Source: Candidatus Methylopumilus universalis (GTDB taxonomy: Bacteria; Pseudomonadota; Gammaproteobacteria; Burkholderiales; Methylophilaceae). From it: a stretch of 64,000 nt of DNA. Below are positions 54,350-63,548 of this stretch, one piece after another. Under the pieces are notes generated by a model. It ran no database searches, was not told the DNA's origin, and saw only the letters and a list, made by a program, of their open reading frames with translations. Made by a program: the position numbers and the translations under genes. Each line of letters opens with the position of its first letter. Positions within the stretch are counted from its first letter, which is position 1. The stretch lies in assembly GCF_006365315.1 (NCBI RefSeq), contig NZ_CP040968.1:620001-684000 (forward strand), given 5' to 3'.

Positions 54350-57300
54350 TTAATTTGCGAGCTCCATCTTCTCGACTTCCTCCAATGACACCTCAACAAT
54401 TCTTGATACACCAGATTCTTGCATCGTAACACCAATGAGTTGCTGGGCCATTTCCATCGCTATTTTATTATGTGACACGTAAAGAAATTGTGTATTTTTA
54501 GACATCTCTGTAACCATATTTGCAAAGCGAAGTGTATTACTATCATCAAGTGGTGCATCAACCTCATCCATAAGACAGAATGGTGCTGGGTTTAGTTTAA
54601 ATAAGGCAAATACAAGGGCTGTAGCAGTTAATGCTTTTTCTCCACCGGACAATTGACTGATGGTTGTATTCTTCTTGCCTGGGGGCTGGGCTGTAACTTG
54701 AATACCTGTATCTAAAATCTCTTCGCCTAATAGTTCAAGTTTTGCTTGGCCTCCATTAAAGAGCACTTTAAAAAACTCTGTAAAGTTCTTATTTACTTCA
54801 TTAAAAGTTGCGATTAATCTATCCCGCGTTTCTTTATCAATACGTTTTATAGCGTCTTCTAAGGTGTTGCTTGCTGAAGTTAGATCCTCCACTTGACTAT
54901 CAAGATAACCTTTTCTTTCTTTTTCAGAGGTAAGTTCATGAATAGCAGCGAGATTGACAGGACCTAATAAATTAATTTCTTCTTGAAGTTTGTTACAAAA
55001 CTCTTGCACTTCTTTAACGGTTGTTTTGTCTGTGATTGATTCCGAAAGTATCACCTCATCTAATTGCGACTCATTGATCTCATTTTGAAATTGTTCAAAT
55101 AATAATTTTGATTCTTGCTCATTCAAGCGAGATTGTTCGAGTTTGTCGCGAATTGGGTGAACTGCTTGTTCAGTTTGTAAGCGCTTTTGTTCACTTTCAC
55201 GTAGATCAGTTTCTTTTTGAGCAAGATTATCGCGGGATGCAATAAGGACTTTTTCACGCCCATCTTTCACCGTAAGTTTTTCTCCTAAACTAGCTTGCAG
55301 TGTATCAATTTGTTCAGTGTTGATTGAAGCTTTAGCAAGATTTTTTTTATTATTAAGGGAATTATTATCTTCAGATAACAGGGTTACTCTATTATTTAAT
55401 TCGCCAATTTTATTATCAATAATTTTTAAATTGAAATGGCTTTCTTGAAGTTGAATTTCTGCTTCGTTGACTTGCTTTCTAGCGCTTTCGTATTCAAATT
55501 CATGGTTCTTTTTAATCTCTTCAGCAGCAGTTCTTTTCTCCAAAAATCTAAGTAAATCACCTTCTAAATTTTGAATAAGGCTCGATTTAGATGTCTTATC
55601 TATCTCAATTTGAGTCAGTTTCGCCTGCAGTTCATTTTGCTCGCGCGTAATATTGCTATGCTTTTCATTAGCATAAGCAATGCTTTGTTGAATTTTTTCT
55701 ACTTCAATCTCTTTTTGATGAAGCTCATTTAAAGCATCTTTCAATTCTTCACTGTACGAGTCTGCCTGCTCTTCATAGTCACTTAATTGGATTTCGGCTT
55801 CATTGAGCTTATTTAATACATCTTTATAATTATTTTCTATAGACGGAAATTTAACCTGAAGCGCTTTGAGTCTCTCTTGGCGGATAAGAATCCCATTGAG
55901 GGATGCATCTTTGCCGTAGAAAGAAACGCTATTTTTAGTAAAAATATCACCTTGTTGGTTAACTAAGAACTCACCCTGCTCTAAATTACCAATGAAATTT
56001 TTATAACTTTCTCCCTTTGGAATAAGATAACAATCCGATAGCCATTCAGATAAAAGATTCATCAAAAGTGGATCGCTAATTTCAATAGCATCTAGGGCGG
56101 AATTTAATTTATTATTTTTTGGCTTGTAAGCATGAGTAGCATTTAAATTAGCAAGTACCATAGACGCAGGTGGTCTATGAGCTATTGATTCATATTGAGC
56201 TAAGATCGCATTTAATTTTCCGCCCAGTGCAGATTCGATAGCTGTTACCCAGTCTGTTTTAATCTTGAGCTTTTCCCACAAGCGATTTGAAGTATTTATA
56301 TTATGCTGAGAAGTCCAACTTTTAAGACTTTCATTTCCTTGGGTATCATCCTGAATTTGAGCAAGCGTTTTGATCTCTCCCTCAATTTGACTTAATTCCT
56401 TTTGTATTTCAATTTGATGCTGTCTTAAAGTATCAATTTCTTCTTCAAGATCGGATGAGAGTGATTTGTTTTCACTTATCTTTTCTTCAATTTTTTCTGC
56501 ATCTGATCGCTTGTCATTTAAATCAGTTTCTTTATCTTCAAGTTGAGATTTACCAGACAAATCAATATTGATAATCTCATTATTTAGAAATGAGATACGT
56601 GCATTTGTTTCTTCTTCAGTTTTATGAATAAAGTCTATCGTTGCCTTCTCAAGATTTATTTTTTCTTGCGTTGACTGGAATTGATTTACAGTTTGATTAA
56701 ATTGTTCTGACGATGAAAGATATTGTGCTTCTACTGATTGAATAGATGACTTAAGAGTATTAAAGCTCTCTTCTTTCGTCTTAAAGAGTTCGCTTAATGC
56801 ATCTTTCTCAATAACTGCTTCTTCAATTTCTTTTGTAAATTTAAGCTGGTCTTCCGAATTCTTAGCAAGATTAGCTTCAATTTCAACCAACTCTTTTTTA
56901 CTTCGCTCTAAAAGCTCATTTTGATTTCTAATGTTATTTTCAATATTAGAAACTTCAGAATTGATTTCATAAAAGCTTGCTTGGTTCTTATTGATTTCAT
57001 CAGAAGCATTAATATGAGCTTGTCTTAAATTTTCGACCTCAGCTTCTATCTTTCTTAAAGCTGCGGTTTGCTGTTCTAACTCATTTACAAGCTTTTCAAC
57101 TTGAGACTGATGTTTTTTCCAAACGATACTAGCATCACGTTTTTTTAAAACCCAAACTTGTGCTTGATGAAATTTATTTTTCTCGGTTAATTCGTTATAC
57201 TTTGTTGCAATAACTGCTTGAGATTCAAGCTTTGCAATCTGCTGAATAATTTCATTTACAACGTCCTGAATGCGGCTTAAATTTTCTCGCGTGTCTCTGA

Positions 57301-57850
57301 GTCTGAATTCTGTTTCACGACGACGCTCTTTGTATTTACTAACGCCCGCAGCTTCCTCAAGATAATTTCTTAATTCCTCAGGTTTGGCTTCAATAATTTG
57401 TGAGATGGTATTTTGGCCGATGATGGCGTACCCTCTTCCACCTAAGCCTGTTCCTAGAAAAAGATCAGCAATGTCTTTACGTCTTACAGCTAAATTATTG
57501 ATGTAATAGGTCGAACCCTTTTCTCTTTCGATAACTCGCTTTACAGATATTTCTGCATACTGTGCCCATTCTGTAGGGGCTTTCCCCAAAGAGTTATCAA
57601 AAATAAGCTCTACGCTTGCACGAGAAATCGGCTTACGATTTTCTGACCCATTAAAAATAACGGAATCCATATTTTCACTTCGCATCTCCTTAGCTGAAGA
57701 CTCACCGAGAACCCATTTGACAGATTCCATGATGTTGGATTTCCCACACCCGTTAGGGCCTACAATGCCGACTCTTTGACCTTGAAGTTGAATAGTGGTG
57801 GGATCTACGAAAGATTTAAAACCGGCTAATTTAAGTTGTATAAGTCGCAC
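54350..57850 (-). CDS. smc: Chromosome segregation protein SMC
   Basis: 1166 residues. Walker A GPNGCGKSN (31-39) at the N-terminus, coiled coil, hinge (about 480-640), second coiled coil, and C-terminal ABC signature LSGGEKALTATALVF with Walker B CLMDEVDAPLDD. Works with ScpA/ScpB (not in the window) to compact and separate chromosomes. Starts at GTG (57850); in-frame ATG is absent before the conserved KLAGFKSF. Divergent from queF. Confidence 0.96.
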   Translation of the reverse strand: MRLIQLKLAGFKSFVDPTTIQLQGQRVGIVGPNGCGKSNIMESVKWVLGESSAKEMRSENMDSVIFNGSENRKPISRASVELIFDNSLGKAPTEWAQYAEISVKRVIEREKGSTYYINNLAVRRKDIADLFLGTGLGGRGYAIIGQNTISQIIEAKPEELRNYLEEAAGVSKYKERRRETEFRLRDTRENLSRIQDVVNEIIQQIAKLESQAVIATKYNELTEKNKFHQAQVWVLKKRDASIVWKKHQSQVEKLVNELEQQTAALRKIEAEVENLRQAHINASDEINKNQASFYEINSEVSNIENNIRNQNELLERSKKELVEIEANLAKNSEDQLKFTKEIEEAVIEKDALSELFKTKEESFNTLKSSIQSVEAQYLSSSEQFNQTVNQFQSTQEKINLEKATIDFIHKTEEETNARISFLNNEIINIDLSGKSQLEDKETDLNDKRSDAEKIEEKISENKSLSSDLEEEIDTLRQHQIEIQKELSQIEGEIKTLAQIQDDTQGNESLKSWTSQHNINTSNRLWEKLKIKTDWVTAIESALGGKLNAILAQYESIAHRPPASMVLANLNATHAYKPKNNKLNSALDAIEISDPLLMNLLSEWLSDCYLIPKGESYKNFIGNLEQGEFLVNQQGDIFTKNSVSFYGKDASLNGILIRQERLKALQVKFPSIENNYKDVLNKLNEAEIQLSDYEEQADSYSEELKDALNELHQKEIEVEKIQQSIAYANEKHSNITREQNELQAKLTQIEIDKTSKSSLIQNLEGDLLRFLEKRTAAEEIKKNHEFEYESARKQVNEAEIQLQESHFNLKIIDNKIGELNNRVTLLSEDNNSLNNKKNLAKASINTEQIDTLQASLGEKLTVKDGREKVLIASRDNLAQKETDLRESEQKRLQTEQAVHPIRDKLEQSRLNEQESKLLFEQFQNEINESQLDEVILSESITDKTTVKEVQEFCNKLQEEINLLGPVNLAAIHELTSEKERKGYLDSQVEDLTSASNTLEDAIKRIDKETRDRLIATFNEVNKNFTEFFKVLFNGGQAKLELLGEEILDTGIQVTAQPPGKKNTTISQLSGGEKALTATALVFALFKLNPAPFCLMDEVDAPLDDSNTLRFANMVTEMSKNTQFLYVSHNKIAMEMAQQLIGVTMQESGVSRIVEVSLEEVEKMELAN

Positions 57851-57927
57851 AATATTCTTTTATTGAAGTGAAGTAGGTGTTATCTATTAACAGTATAATA
57901 ACTTTTTTTACTTTCTTATTTTAATCT

Positions 57928-58374
57928 ATGAACGCACTTTCTTTGGGAAAAAAACCAAGCGCAAAACCTACTAAAAAGCTTGAAACTTTCGTTAATCCAT
58001 GCCCTTCTCGTGACTTCCATATTCATATGCAAATCCCTGAATTTACGTGTTTATGCCCTAAGACGGGGCAGCCAGACTTTGCGACTTTATATCTTGATTA
58101 CATTCCCAATAAAAAATGTGTTGAGTTAAAAAGTCTTAAGCTTTATATCTGGTCTTTTAGAGATGAAGGCTGCTTCCATGAGGCCGTTACTAATCGAATT
58201 TTAGATGATTTAGTAAAGGCAACAGAGCCTCGATTTATGCGTCTTCGAGCTGAATTCTTTGTACGTGGCGGTGTCTTTACGAACGTTGTAGCTGAACACA
58301 AGAAAAAAGGTTGGAAGCCTGAGCCTACAATTGACTTAACGCAATTTTCAAAACAATCTAACACCCGATCCTAA
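57928..58374 (+). CDS. queF: 7-cyano-7-deazaguanine reductase
   Basis: 148 residues, the short (type I, YkvM-like) QueF. Reduces preQ0 to preQ1 for queuosine in tRNA. Catalytic C43 and D50 lie in [31 protein letters not shown] is the substrate/NADPH-binding region. A 77-base gap separates it from smc. The tRNAs follow; queuosine acts on GUN anticodons, including the tRNA-Asn(GUU) earlier in the window. Confidence 0.95.
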   Translation: MNALSLGKKPSAKPTKKLETFVNPCPSRDFHIHMQIPEFTCLCPKTGQPDFATLYLDYIPNKKCVELKSLKLYIWSFRDEGCFHEAVTNRILDDLVKATEPRFMRLRAEFFVRGGVFTNVVAEHKKKGWKPEPTIDLTQFSKQSNTRS

Positions 58375-58429
58375 AAGGATTGACGCGCCTATCACTAGAA
58401 CCTAAGATGGCGTCTTTGATAAATTACCT

Positions 58430-58505
<76 letters not shown>

Positions 58506-58558
58506 AATACCTTATATCAAACGCTGTTCTATAGTAGAATAGCACCTTCTTTTCTTAG

Positions 58559-58634
58559 GTCCCCATCGTCTAGAGGCCTAGGACACCTCCCTTTCACGGA
58601 GGGAACAGGGGTTCGACTCCCCTTGGGGACGCCA
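58559..58634 (+). tRNA. tRNA-Glu (UUC)
   Basis: 76-nt tRNA with encoded CCA. Acceptor GTCCCCA/TGGGGAC; anticodon loop CTTTCAC gives TTC; T loop GGTTCGACTCC. Close to the E. coli tRNA-Glu sequence. Confidence 0.97.
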
Positions 58635-58714
58635 ATTACCAAGCTAGCTCATCAATTCAGAGATAGCTTCAAACATGCTAGAATCACTTTTTTTAAATTT
58701 TCCCATAAAAACTT

Positions 58715-59245
58715 ATGAGCTTAGATAACGTCCTTCCTGGTAAAGATGTTCCAACACATTTCAACGTCATTATTGAAATTCCCATGAATGCTGATCCAAT
58801 CAAATATGAAGTAGATAAAGAGTCCGGTGCGATCTTTGTAGATCGATTTATGGGTACTGCAATGCACTATCCTACTAACTATGGCTACGTTCCCAAAACA
58901 ATTGCAGGCGATGGTGATCCTGTGGATGTGCTTGTTGTTACACCATTACCTTTAATTCCAGGCATCGTTGTGAGTTGTCGCGCTGTTGGCATATTAGATA
59001 TGGAAGATGAGCAGGGTCAGGACGCAAAAATTTTAGCAGTTCCTGAAGATAGAATTCTTTCAATCTATTCCCACTGGCAAAAACCTGAAGACATGAATCC
59101 TCTGCGCCTCAATCAAATTCAACACTTTTTTGAGCACTATAAGGATTTGGAAAAAGGTAAATGGGTTAAAGTTAAGGGATGGAAAGGTCCTCAGGATGCT
59201 CACAAAGAAATTCTCGAAGGCATAGAAAGATACAAAAAGAGTTAG
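58715..59245 (+). CDS. ppa: Inorganic pyrophosphatase
   Basis: 176 residues, family I soluble PPase, the normal hexameric bacterial length. Hydrolyses pyrophosphate from biosynthesis. Metal-binding signature [10 protein letters not shown] with three Asp; [19 protein letters not shown] and VKGWKG are other conserved parts. An 80-base gap follows tRNA-Glu. Converges with the next gene, three bases between stops. Confidence 0.97.
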   Translation: MSLDNVLPGKDVPTHFNVIIEIPMNADPIKYEVDKESGAIFVDRFMGTAMHYPTNYGYVPKTIAGDGDPVDVLVVTPLPLIPGIVVSCRAVGILDMEDEQGQDAKILAVPEDRILSIYSHWQKPEDMNPLRLNQIQHFFEHYKDLEKGKWVKVKGWKGPQDAHKEILEGIERYKKS

Positions 59246-59248
59246 TTA

Positions 59249-59626
59249 TTAAAATCCATGGCGACCCACAATCTCAGACGGGTCTTCATCTTTAAGAAAT
59301 ACGTATTCGCCTGTGACATCAATTTCTACCCAGTCACATACCAAAGACAAAGTTTCGAAGTTTTCATCAATGACGCAGCAATCCAGCCACTTTTTTTCGC
59401 CATTAATTAAAATAGCTTGAAAGCCAATTTCTCTCCAAGCATTCACTAAATTTTCCATATCAATAGGATTCATAGCGCCATCACGAAAGAGGTATTCATC
59501 GTACCAAACTCTAGTGCCTAGCGAAGAAGCATGGTCAATCAAGCACTGATCCCATCCGCCAGGATATTTATCTTCTATGGTTGATCTTCGAACAATAAAA
59601 TTAAAATGCTCTAATGCAATAGCCAT
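59249..59626 (-). CDS. Conserved hypothetical protein
   Basis: 125 residues, acidic and soluble, no signal peptide. I do not recognise a domain. Features: EDKYPGGWDQCLIDHASSLG, RVWYDEYLFRDGAMNPIDM, KKWLDCCVIDENFETL and CDWVEIDVTGEYVFLKDE. The ATG directly follows the stop of the pseudouridine synthase gene, so the two are co-translated. Function unknown. Confidence 0.65.
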   Translation of the reverse strand: MAIALEHFNFIVRRSTIEDKYPGGWDQCLIDHASSLGTRVWYDEYLFRDGAMNPIDMENLVNAWREIGFQAILINGEKKWLDCCVIDENFETLSLVCDWVEIDVTGEYVFLKDEDPSEIVGRHGF

Positions 59627-60364
59627 TTAAAAATTTTCTTTCTCTTCTAAAAAACGCCACATGCCTGTAGGCAGATCACCAAGTAAAACATTTCCAATTC
59701 TCACCCTTTTTAATCCAGTCACATGAAGCCCAACAAGCTCGCACATTCTTCTAATTTGTCTATTTCGCCCCTCAGTTAAAACAAAGCGCAATTGATCGTC
59801 ATTTTGCCATTCAACTTCAGCATGTTTTAGCTTGTAGCCATCGAGCGAAAGTCCATATCTTAATAACTCCAAACCTTGACTCACTAATTTTCCTTCAACT
59901 CGAACTAAGTATTCTTTTTCGATAGCGCTCTGCTCACCAATAATTGTTTTAGCAATTCTTCCATCCTGTGTAAGCACCAATAATCCGGAAGAATCAATAT
60001 CAAGTCTTCCAGCTGGAGCTAACCCATCAGTATTAAATCTTGGATTTCGAGACGATTTCTGTTTAGAAACTTGAAAATTATCTTGGGTCACTAGACTGGC
60101 GGCAGGCGTAAAAGCTTTATCGTCATCAAGATGTGAAATATAACCCACGGGTTTATTTAAAATAACGGTAGCTTTGGAAGACTGCTGAATAGCTGCTTGC
60201 TTTTTTAATTCAACTTTTTGTGATCGGTAAGCGCGTGTACCTAATTCAGTGACAACCTTACCATCAAGCATGACAAGGCCTTGTTCGATATAAGTGTCAG
60301 CTTCTCTTCTCGAACAAAGGCCAAGCTCAGATAGTATTTTTGAAATACGAACAGCTTCTTCCAT
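59627..60364 (-). CDS. 23S rRNA pseudouridine synthase, RsuA/RluB/E/F family
   Basis: 245 residues. N-terminal S4 RNA-binding domain (residues 5-52: RISKILSELGLCSRREAD) then the RsuA-type catalytic domain with ATVILNKPVGYI, catalytic Asp in GRLDIDSSGLLVLT, and GRNRQIRRMCELVG. The two-domain layout and the VTGLKRVRIGNVLLGDLPTG ending fit RluF-like enzymes (23S U2604), but RluB cannot be excluded. Eighteen bases downstream of the PQQ-lipoprotein gene. Confidence 0.88.
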   Translation of the reverse strand: MEEAVRISKILSELGLCSRREADTYIEQGLVMLDGKVVTELGTRAYRSQKVELKKQAAIQQSSKATVILNKPVGYISHLDDDKAFTPAASLVTQDNFQVSKQKSSRNPRFNTDGLAPAGRLDIDSSGLLVLTQDGRIAKTIIGEQSAIEKEYLVRVEGKLVSQGLELLRYGLSLDGYKLKHAEVEWQNDDQLRFVLTEGRNRQIRRMCELVGLHVTGLKRVRIGNVLLGDLPTGMWRFLEEKENF

Positions 60365-60381
60365 TTATATAAGCTTTATGA

Positions 60382-62208
60382 TTATTTAAGTTTGTAAACC
60401 AGGATGTTGTCACCCTCTTTAAAACCAAAGATAGAATTTCCCCCTGCAGCAACAGCAACATATTGCGCTCCATCAATCTCATAACTAATAGGTGGTGCAT
60501 TAACCCCCGCATCCACTTTATTTGTCCAAAGCAACTTTCCAGTTTTAGCATCGTAAGCATTAAAATTCCCATTACCCTCACCCATGAAAACAAGATTACC
60601 TTCAGTTGCTAATAAGCCCCCTGTTAAAGGTTGAGGTGTCTTAACTTGCCATTTAATTTTCTTAGTATTTAAATCAATAGCAGAAAGTAGCCCCCATCTC
60701 TCATCTTGTGTAGGTTCGGAAGAAGCATATCTAATAGCAGGTAAATCATCACGCGCAGGCTCATCAACTAATGTGTATTTAATAGGAGCATGAATAGCTG
60801 AAACAAATGCAATTTGATTTTTTTCATCTAAAGAAGTTGGGCCCCAATTAGCACCGCCTAAGATACCGGGATACAAAACAGTACCTTCTGTTGTGGCTTT
60901 TGCAAAAAGATTTTTTTGCGGTACAAAGGGTTCTGATTTTGCCAAGAGATCCCCCGTGATACGATTGTGTATATAGTACCAACCAGTTTTACTAGCCTGA
61001 CCTACCGCAGGAATCGTTTTACCATCTTTTTTATATTCAAATAATACTGGAGGGCTTGCAACATCATATCCCCATACATCATGAGGAACCTGCTGATAAA
61101 ACCATTTTAACTTACCTGTGGTTGCATCTAGCGCTACAAGGGAAACTGTATACAGATTGTCCCCAGGTCTTGAAATATCATTCATTTGCGGTGAAGGATT
61201 ACCAGTACCAAAATATAAAGTATTTGCCTCTGCGTCAATAGCTGGGGTGCTCCACGCTGAACCTCCTCCATACTTCCAAGCTTCTTTATTATTTTTAAGG
61301 CTTTCTTTCTCATAAGGAATGTTACGGTTTAGAGAAATGTTCCCTTCAATTGTTTCTCTAAACTGCCCCTCCCATCCTTCTGATGGAATAGTATCGAACT
61401 GCCAAATACGTTTACCTGTTTGAATGTTATATGCTGCCAAAAATCCTGGGCGCCCAAATCGGCCATCCACCCCAATTACGGCACCCATTGGTGCATCTGG
61501 TCTTGGGGTATCGACATGCAATCCATATCCCACGCCTGTAATCCCCACGATCACTAAATCTTTATAAGTCACCGGAGCCATAGCTATACCTACGCCGGTT
61601 TGCCCATAAATATCCTTTTGACTTTTGCTATCGGACTGACTTAGCGAGTTGCTGCTTTCAAATTTATTATCATTATCAGCAACATCAATATCCCAGACTT
61701 TTTTACCTGTTTTAGCGTCTAAAGCAACAAGTCTTGCATCAACGGTACCTATAAAAATTTTATTGCTTGAATATGCCAACCCTCGGTTCGCAGGGCCACA
61801 ACACATTCTCCAGCTATCTCTTTTTTTGTGGTTATAACGCCATAATTCTTTGCCTGTTTTAGCATCCAACGCGACTACATGGTTATGCGGAAGACTTATA
61901 AACATCACATTATTAATAACTAATGGGGATGCTTGAAATGTTGCTGCAACACCCGATTTAAATTTCCAGGCTAGTTCAAGATTTTTAACGTTGTCTTGAT
62001 TGATTTGAGTTAAAGTCGAAAAACGTTGGTTGGTAAGATTTTTGCCATATGAAGGCCATTGTTCGTCTGAGCCAAATTTAAATGACGGGAGCTTGGGTAG
62101 GGAAATCTTATCCAAAGAAAGGGAGTCTAAGGAAATAGAATCCATAGATGCGCAGCTACTTATGATGATAAAAAGGAAGCTTAATGATGCCGCTCGGATA
62201 AATTTCAA
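60382..62208 (-). CDS. PQQ-dependent dehydrogenase-like lipoprotein
   Basis: 608 residues, beta-propeller quinoprotein of the PQQ alcohol dehydrogenase type. Start is taken as TTG at 62208 because AAAGG lies seven bases upstream; another TTG five codons earlier has no ribosome binding site. The signal peptide ends in the lipobox ISSC, and a low-complexity SLDSLSLDK/LPKLP linker follows. Numbering from the earlier TTG: a vicinal cysteine pair (C141-C142, MCCGPANRGLAY), hallmark of this family; GGGSAWSTP; and HDVWGYDVASPP (381-392), where Gly385 stands where methanol/ethanol dehydrogenases have the catalytic Asp and D387 matches the lanthanide-site Asp of XoxF. No cytochrome domain. Probably outer-membrane or periplasmic; substrate unknown. 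Confidence 0.8.
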   Translation of the reverse strand: MKFIRAASLSFLFIIISSCASMDSISLDSLSLDKISLPKLPSFKFGSDEQWPSYGKNLTNQRFSTLTQINQDNVKNLELAWKFKSGVAATFQASPLVINNVMFISLPHNHVVALDAKTGKELWRYNHKKRDSWRMCCGPANRGLAYSSNKIFIGTVDARLVALDAKTGKKVWDIDVADNDNKFESSNSLSQSDSKSQKDIYGQTGVGIAMAPVTYKDLVIVGITGVGYGLHVDTPRPDAPMGAVIGVDGRFGRPGFLAAYNIQTGKRIWQFDTIPSEGWEGQFRETIEGNISLNRNIPYEKESLKNNKEAWKYGGGSAWSTPAIDAEANTLYFGTGNPSPQMNDISRPGDNLYTVSLVALDATTGKLKWFYQQVPHDVWGYDVASPPVLFEYKKDGKTIPAVGQASKTGWYYIHNRITGDLLAKSEPFVPQKNLFAKATTEGTVLYPGILGGANWGPTSLDEKNQIAFVSAIHAPIKYTLVDEPARDDLPAIRYASSEPTQDERWGLLSAIDLNTKKIKWQVKTPQPLTGGLLATEGNLVFMGEGNGNFNAYDAKTGKLLWTNKVDAGVNAPPISYEIDGAQYVAVAAGGNSIFGFKEGDNILVYKLK

Positions 62209-62235
62209 GTTAATACCTTTCAAAACGATAGTATG

Positions 62236-62261
62236 AAAATGCTAGATTAAGAAAGCATTTT
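62236..62261. repeat. Inverted repeat upstream of the PQQ-lipoprotein gene
   Basis: AAAATGCT (62236-62243) and AGCATTTT (62254-62261), perfect with a 10-base spacer, 28-53 bases before the assigned start in the divergent region. Candidate operator; function inferred only from position. Confidence 0.35.
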
Positions 62262-62336
62262 ATAGATAATGCCTAATACTGATATCTTATCTCAAGCAAT
62301 CTTTTTTTAATACCAGATATAGACTGACAACTTTAT

Positions 62337-63539
62337 ATGCAAAAAAAAATATTAATCATTGGAGCAGGCATTGCCGGTTGTTCATTGGCTTATTTTTTAG
62401 CTAACACTGGATGGGATGTGACATTGCTAGAGAGTCAAGAACACATAGCTCAGGGAGGATCAGGAAATCCAGCTGCAGCAATTTACCCTAAATTTACGCT
62501 TAACGATAAAACATACAATGATTTCATGATGAAGAGTTTTATTTTTACAACAAAATGGATAAATCAATTAGGTCTTAATAAAGATGATTATAGTTTTAAT
62601 GGTGCGATTGAAATTTTAGAGGACGCATATGCTCATAAATTAGAAATTAACTTATTAGGGAAAATGTCAGGAAAAGAAAAATTTTTAAGCTTAATAGATG
62701 AGTCTATGCATAAAAAATATCTAATGAAGAAGGATTTGAGTGGTCTTTTCTTTCATCAAGGGGGTTGGGTAAATCCAATTGCTCTATGTAGCCATTTAAC
62801 AAATCATTCGAATATTAAAGTAATCGCAAACCAGGAAATAGTATCAATTGAAAAATTAAATGATCAATGGACGCTTAAAACTAAACACCAAAAGAATTTC
62901 AATGCTTATCATGTTGCTATCTGCAATGCAGAACATCTGCATCAATTCGATTTAACACAACATCTCCATACAGATGCATTCCGAGGACAGATCAATTGGG
63001 TAAATTCAACTTCATTCCAAATGCCGTCAGTCGTGATTTGTGATGAGGGATACTTATCTCCCCTCATTAGAGATAAGCATATTTTTGGTGCAACTTACGC
63101 CATGAATGACTTTAATAAAGACCTAAGAATAAGCGATACAAAAAAGAATATAGCGTCTATTAAAGAAATACATCAAGGGTTTCATAAACATTGTCTAGCG
63201 CAAAAAATAATAGCTGGTAGAGTGGCTTGGCGAGCATCTACAAAAGATAGAAAACCGTATGTAGGTCGTATATTTAATAATCAAATATTTGAAAAAATGC
63301 GCATAAGAGAGCTAGCCCAAGCAGATCGTCTTCCATGGTTAGAAAATTTATATATTGCAAGTGGATTTGGTTCTAGAGGGTTTACATTTGCTCCCTACTG
63401 CAGCTCTGTGCTCGCAAATTTAATTAATGATAATTTATCACTAGAAGATAAAAAAACATTAAATTATACAAATCCAGAAAGATATCGACTTAAAAAAATG
63501 AGTTTAAAAAAAGTGGCGAGCCAAATTTTTAGGGTATAA
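62337..63539 (+). CDS. FAD-dependent oxidoreductase, MnmC oxidase domain alone
   Basis: 400 residues, DAO-like FAD enzyme. IIGAGIAGCSLAYFL (7-21) is the FAD-binding Rossmann start; GSGNPAAAIYPKF and the C-terminal RVAWRASTKDRKPYVG and GFGSRGFTFAPY match the C-terminal half of the bifunctional MnmC, which oxidises cmnm5U to nm5U at the wobble base of some tRNAs. The N-terminal methyltransferase half is absent and the 128 bases upstream do not encode it. No Shine-Dalgarno is clear before the ATG. Confidence 0.8.
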   Translation: MQKKILIIGAGIAGCSLAYFLANTGWDVTLLESQEHIAQGGSGNPAAAIYPKFTLNDKTYNDFMMKSFIFTTKWINQLGLNKDDYSFNGAIEILEDAYAHKLEINLLGKMSGKEKFLSLIDESMHKKYLMKKDLSGLFFHQGGWVNPIALCSHLTNHSNIKVIANQEIVSIEKLNDQWTLKTKHQKNFNAYHVAICNAEHLHQFDLTQHLHTDAFRGQINWVNSTSFQMPSVVICDEGYLSPLIRDKHIFGATYAMNDFNKDLRISDTKKNIASIKEIHQGFHKHCLAQKIIAGRVAWRASTKDRKPYVGRIFNNQIFEKMRIRELAQADRLPWLENLYIASGFGSRGFTFAPYCSSVLANLINDNLSLEDKKTLNYTNPERYRLKKMSLKKVASQIFRV

Positions 63540-63548
63540 ATTTATATC

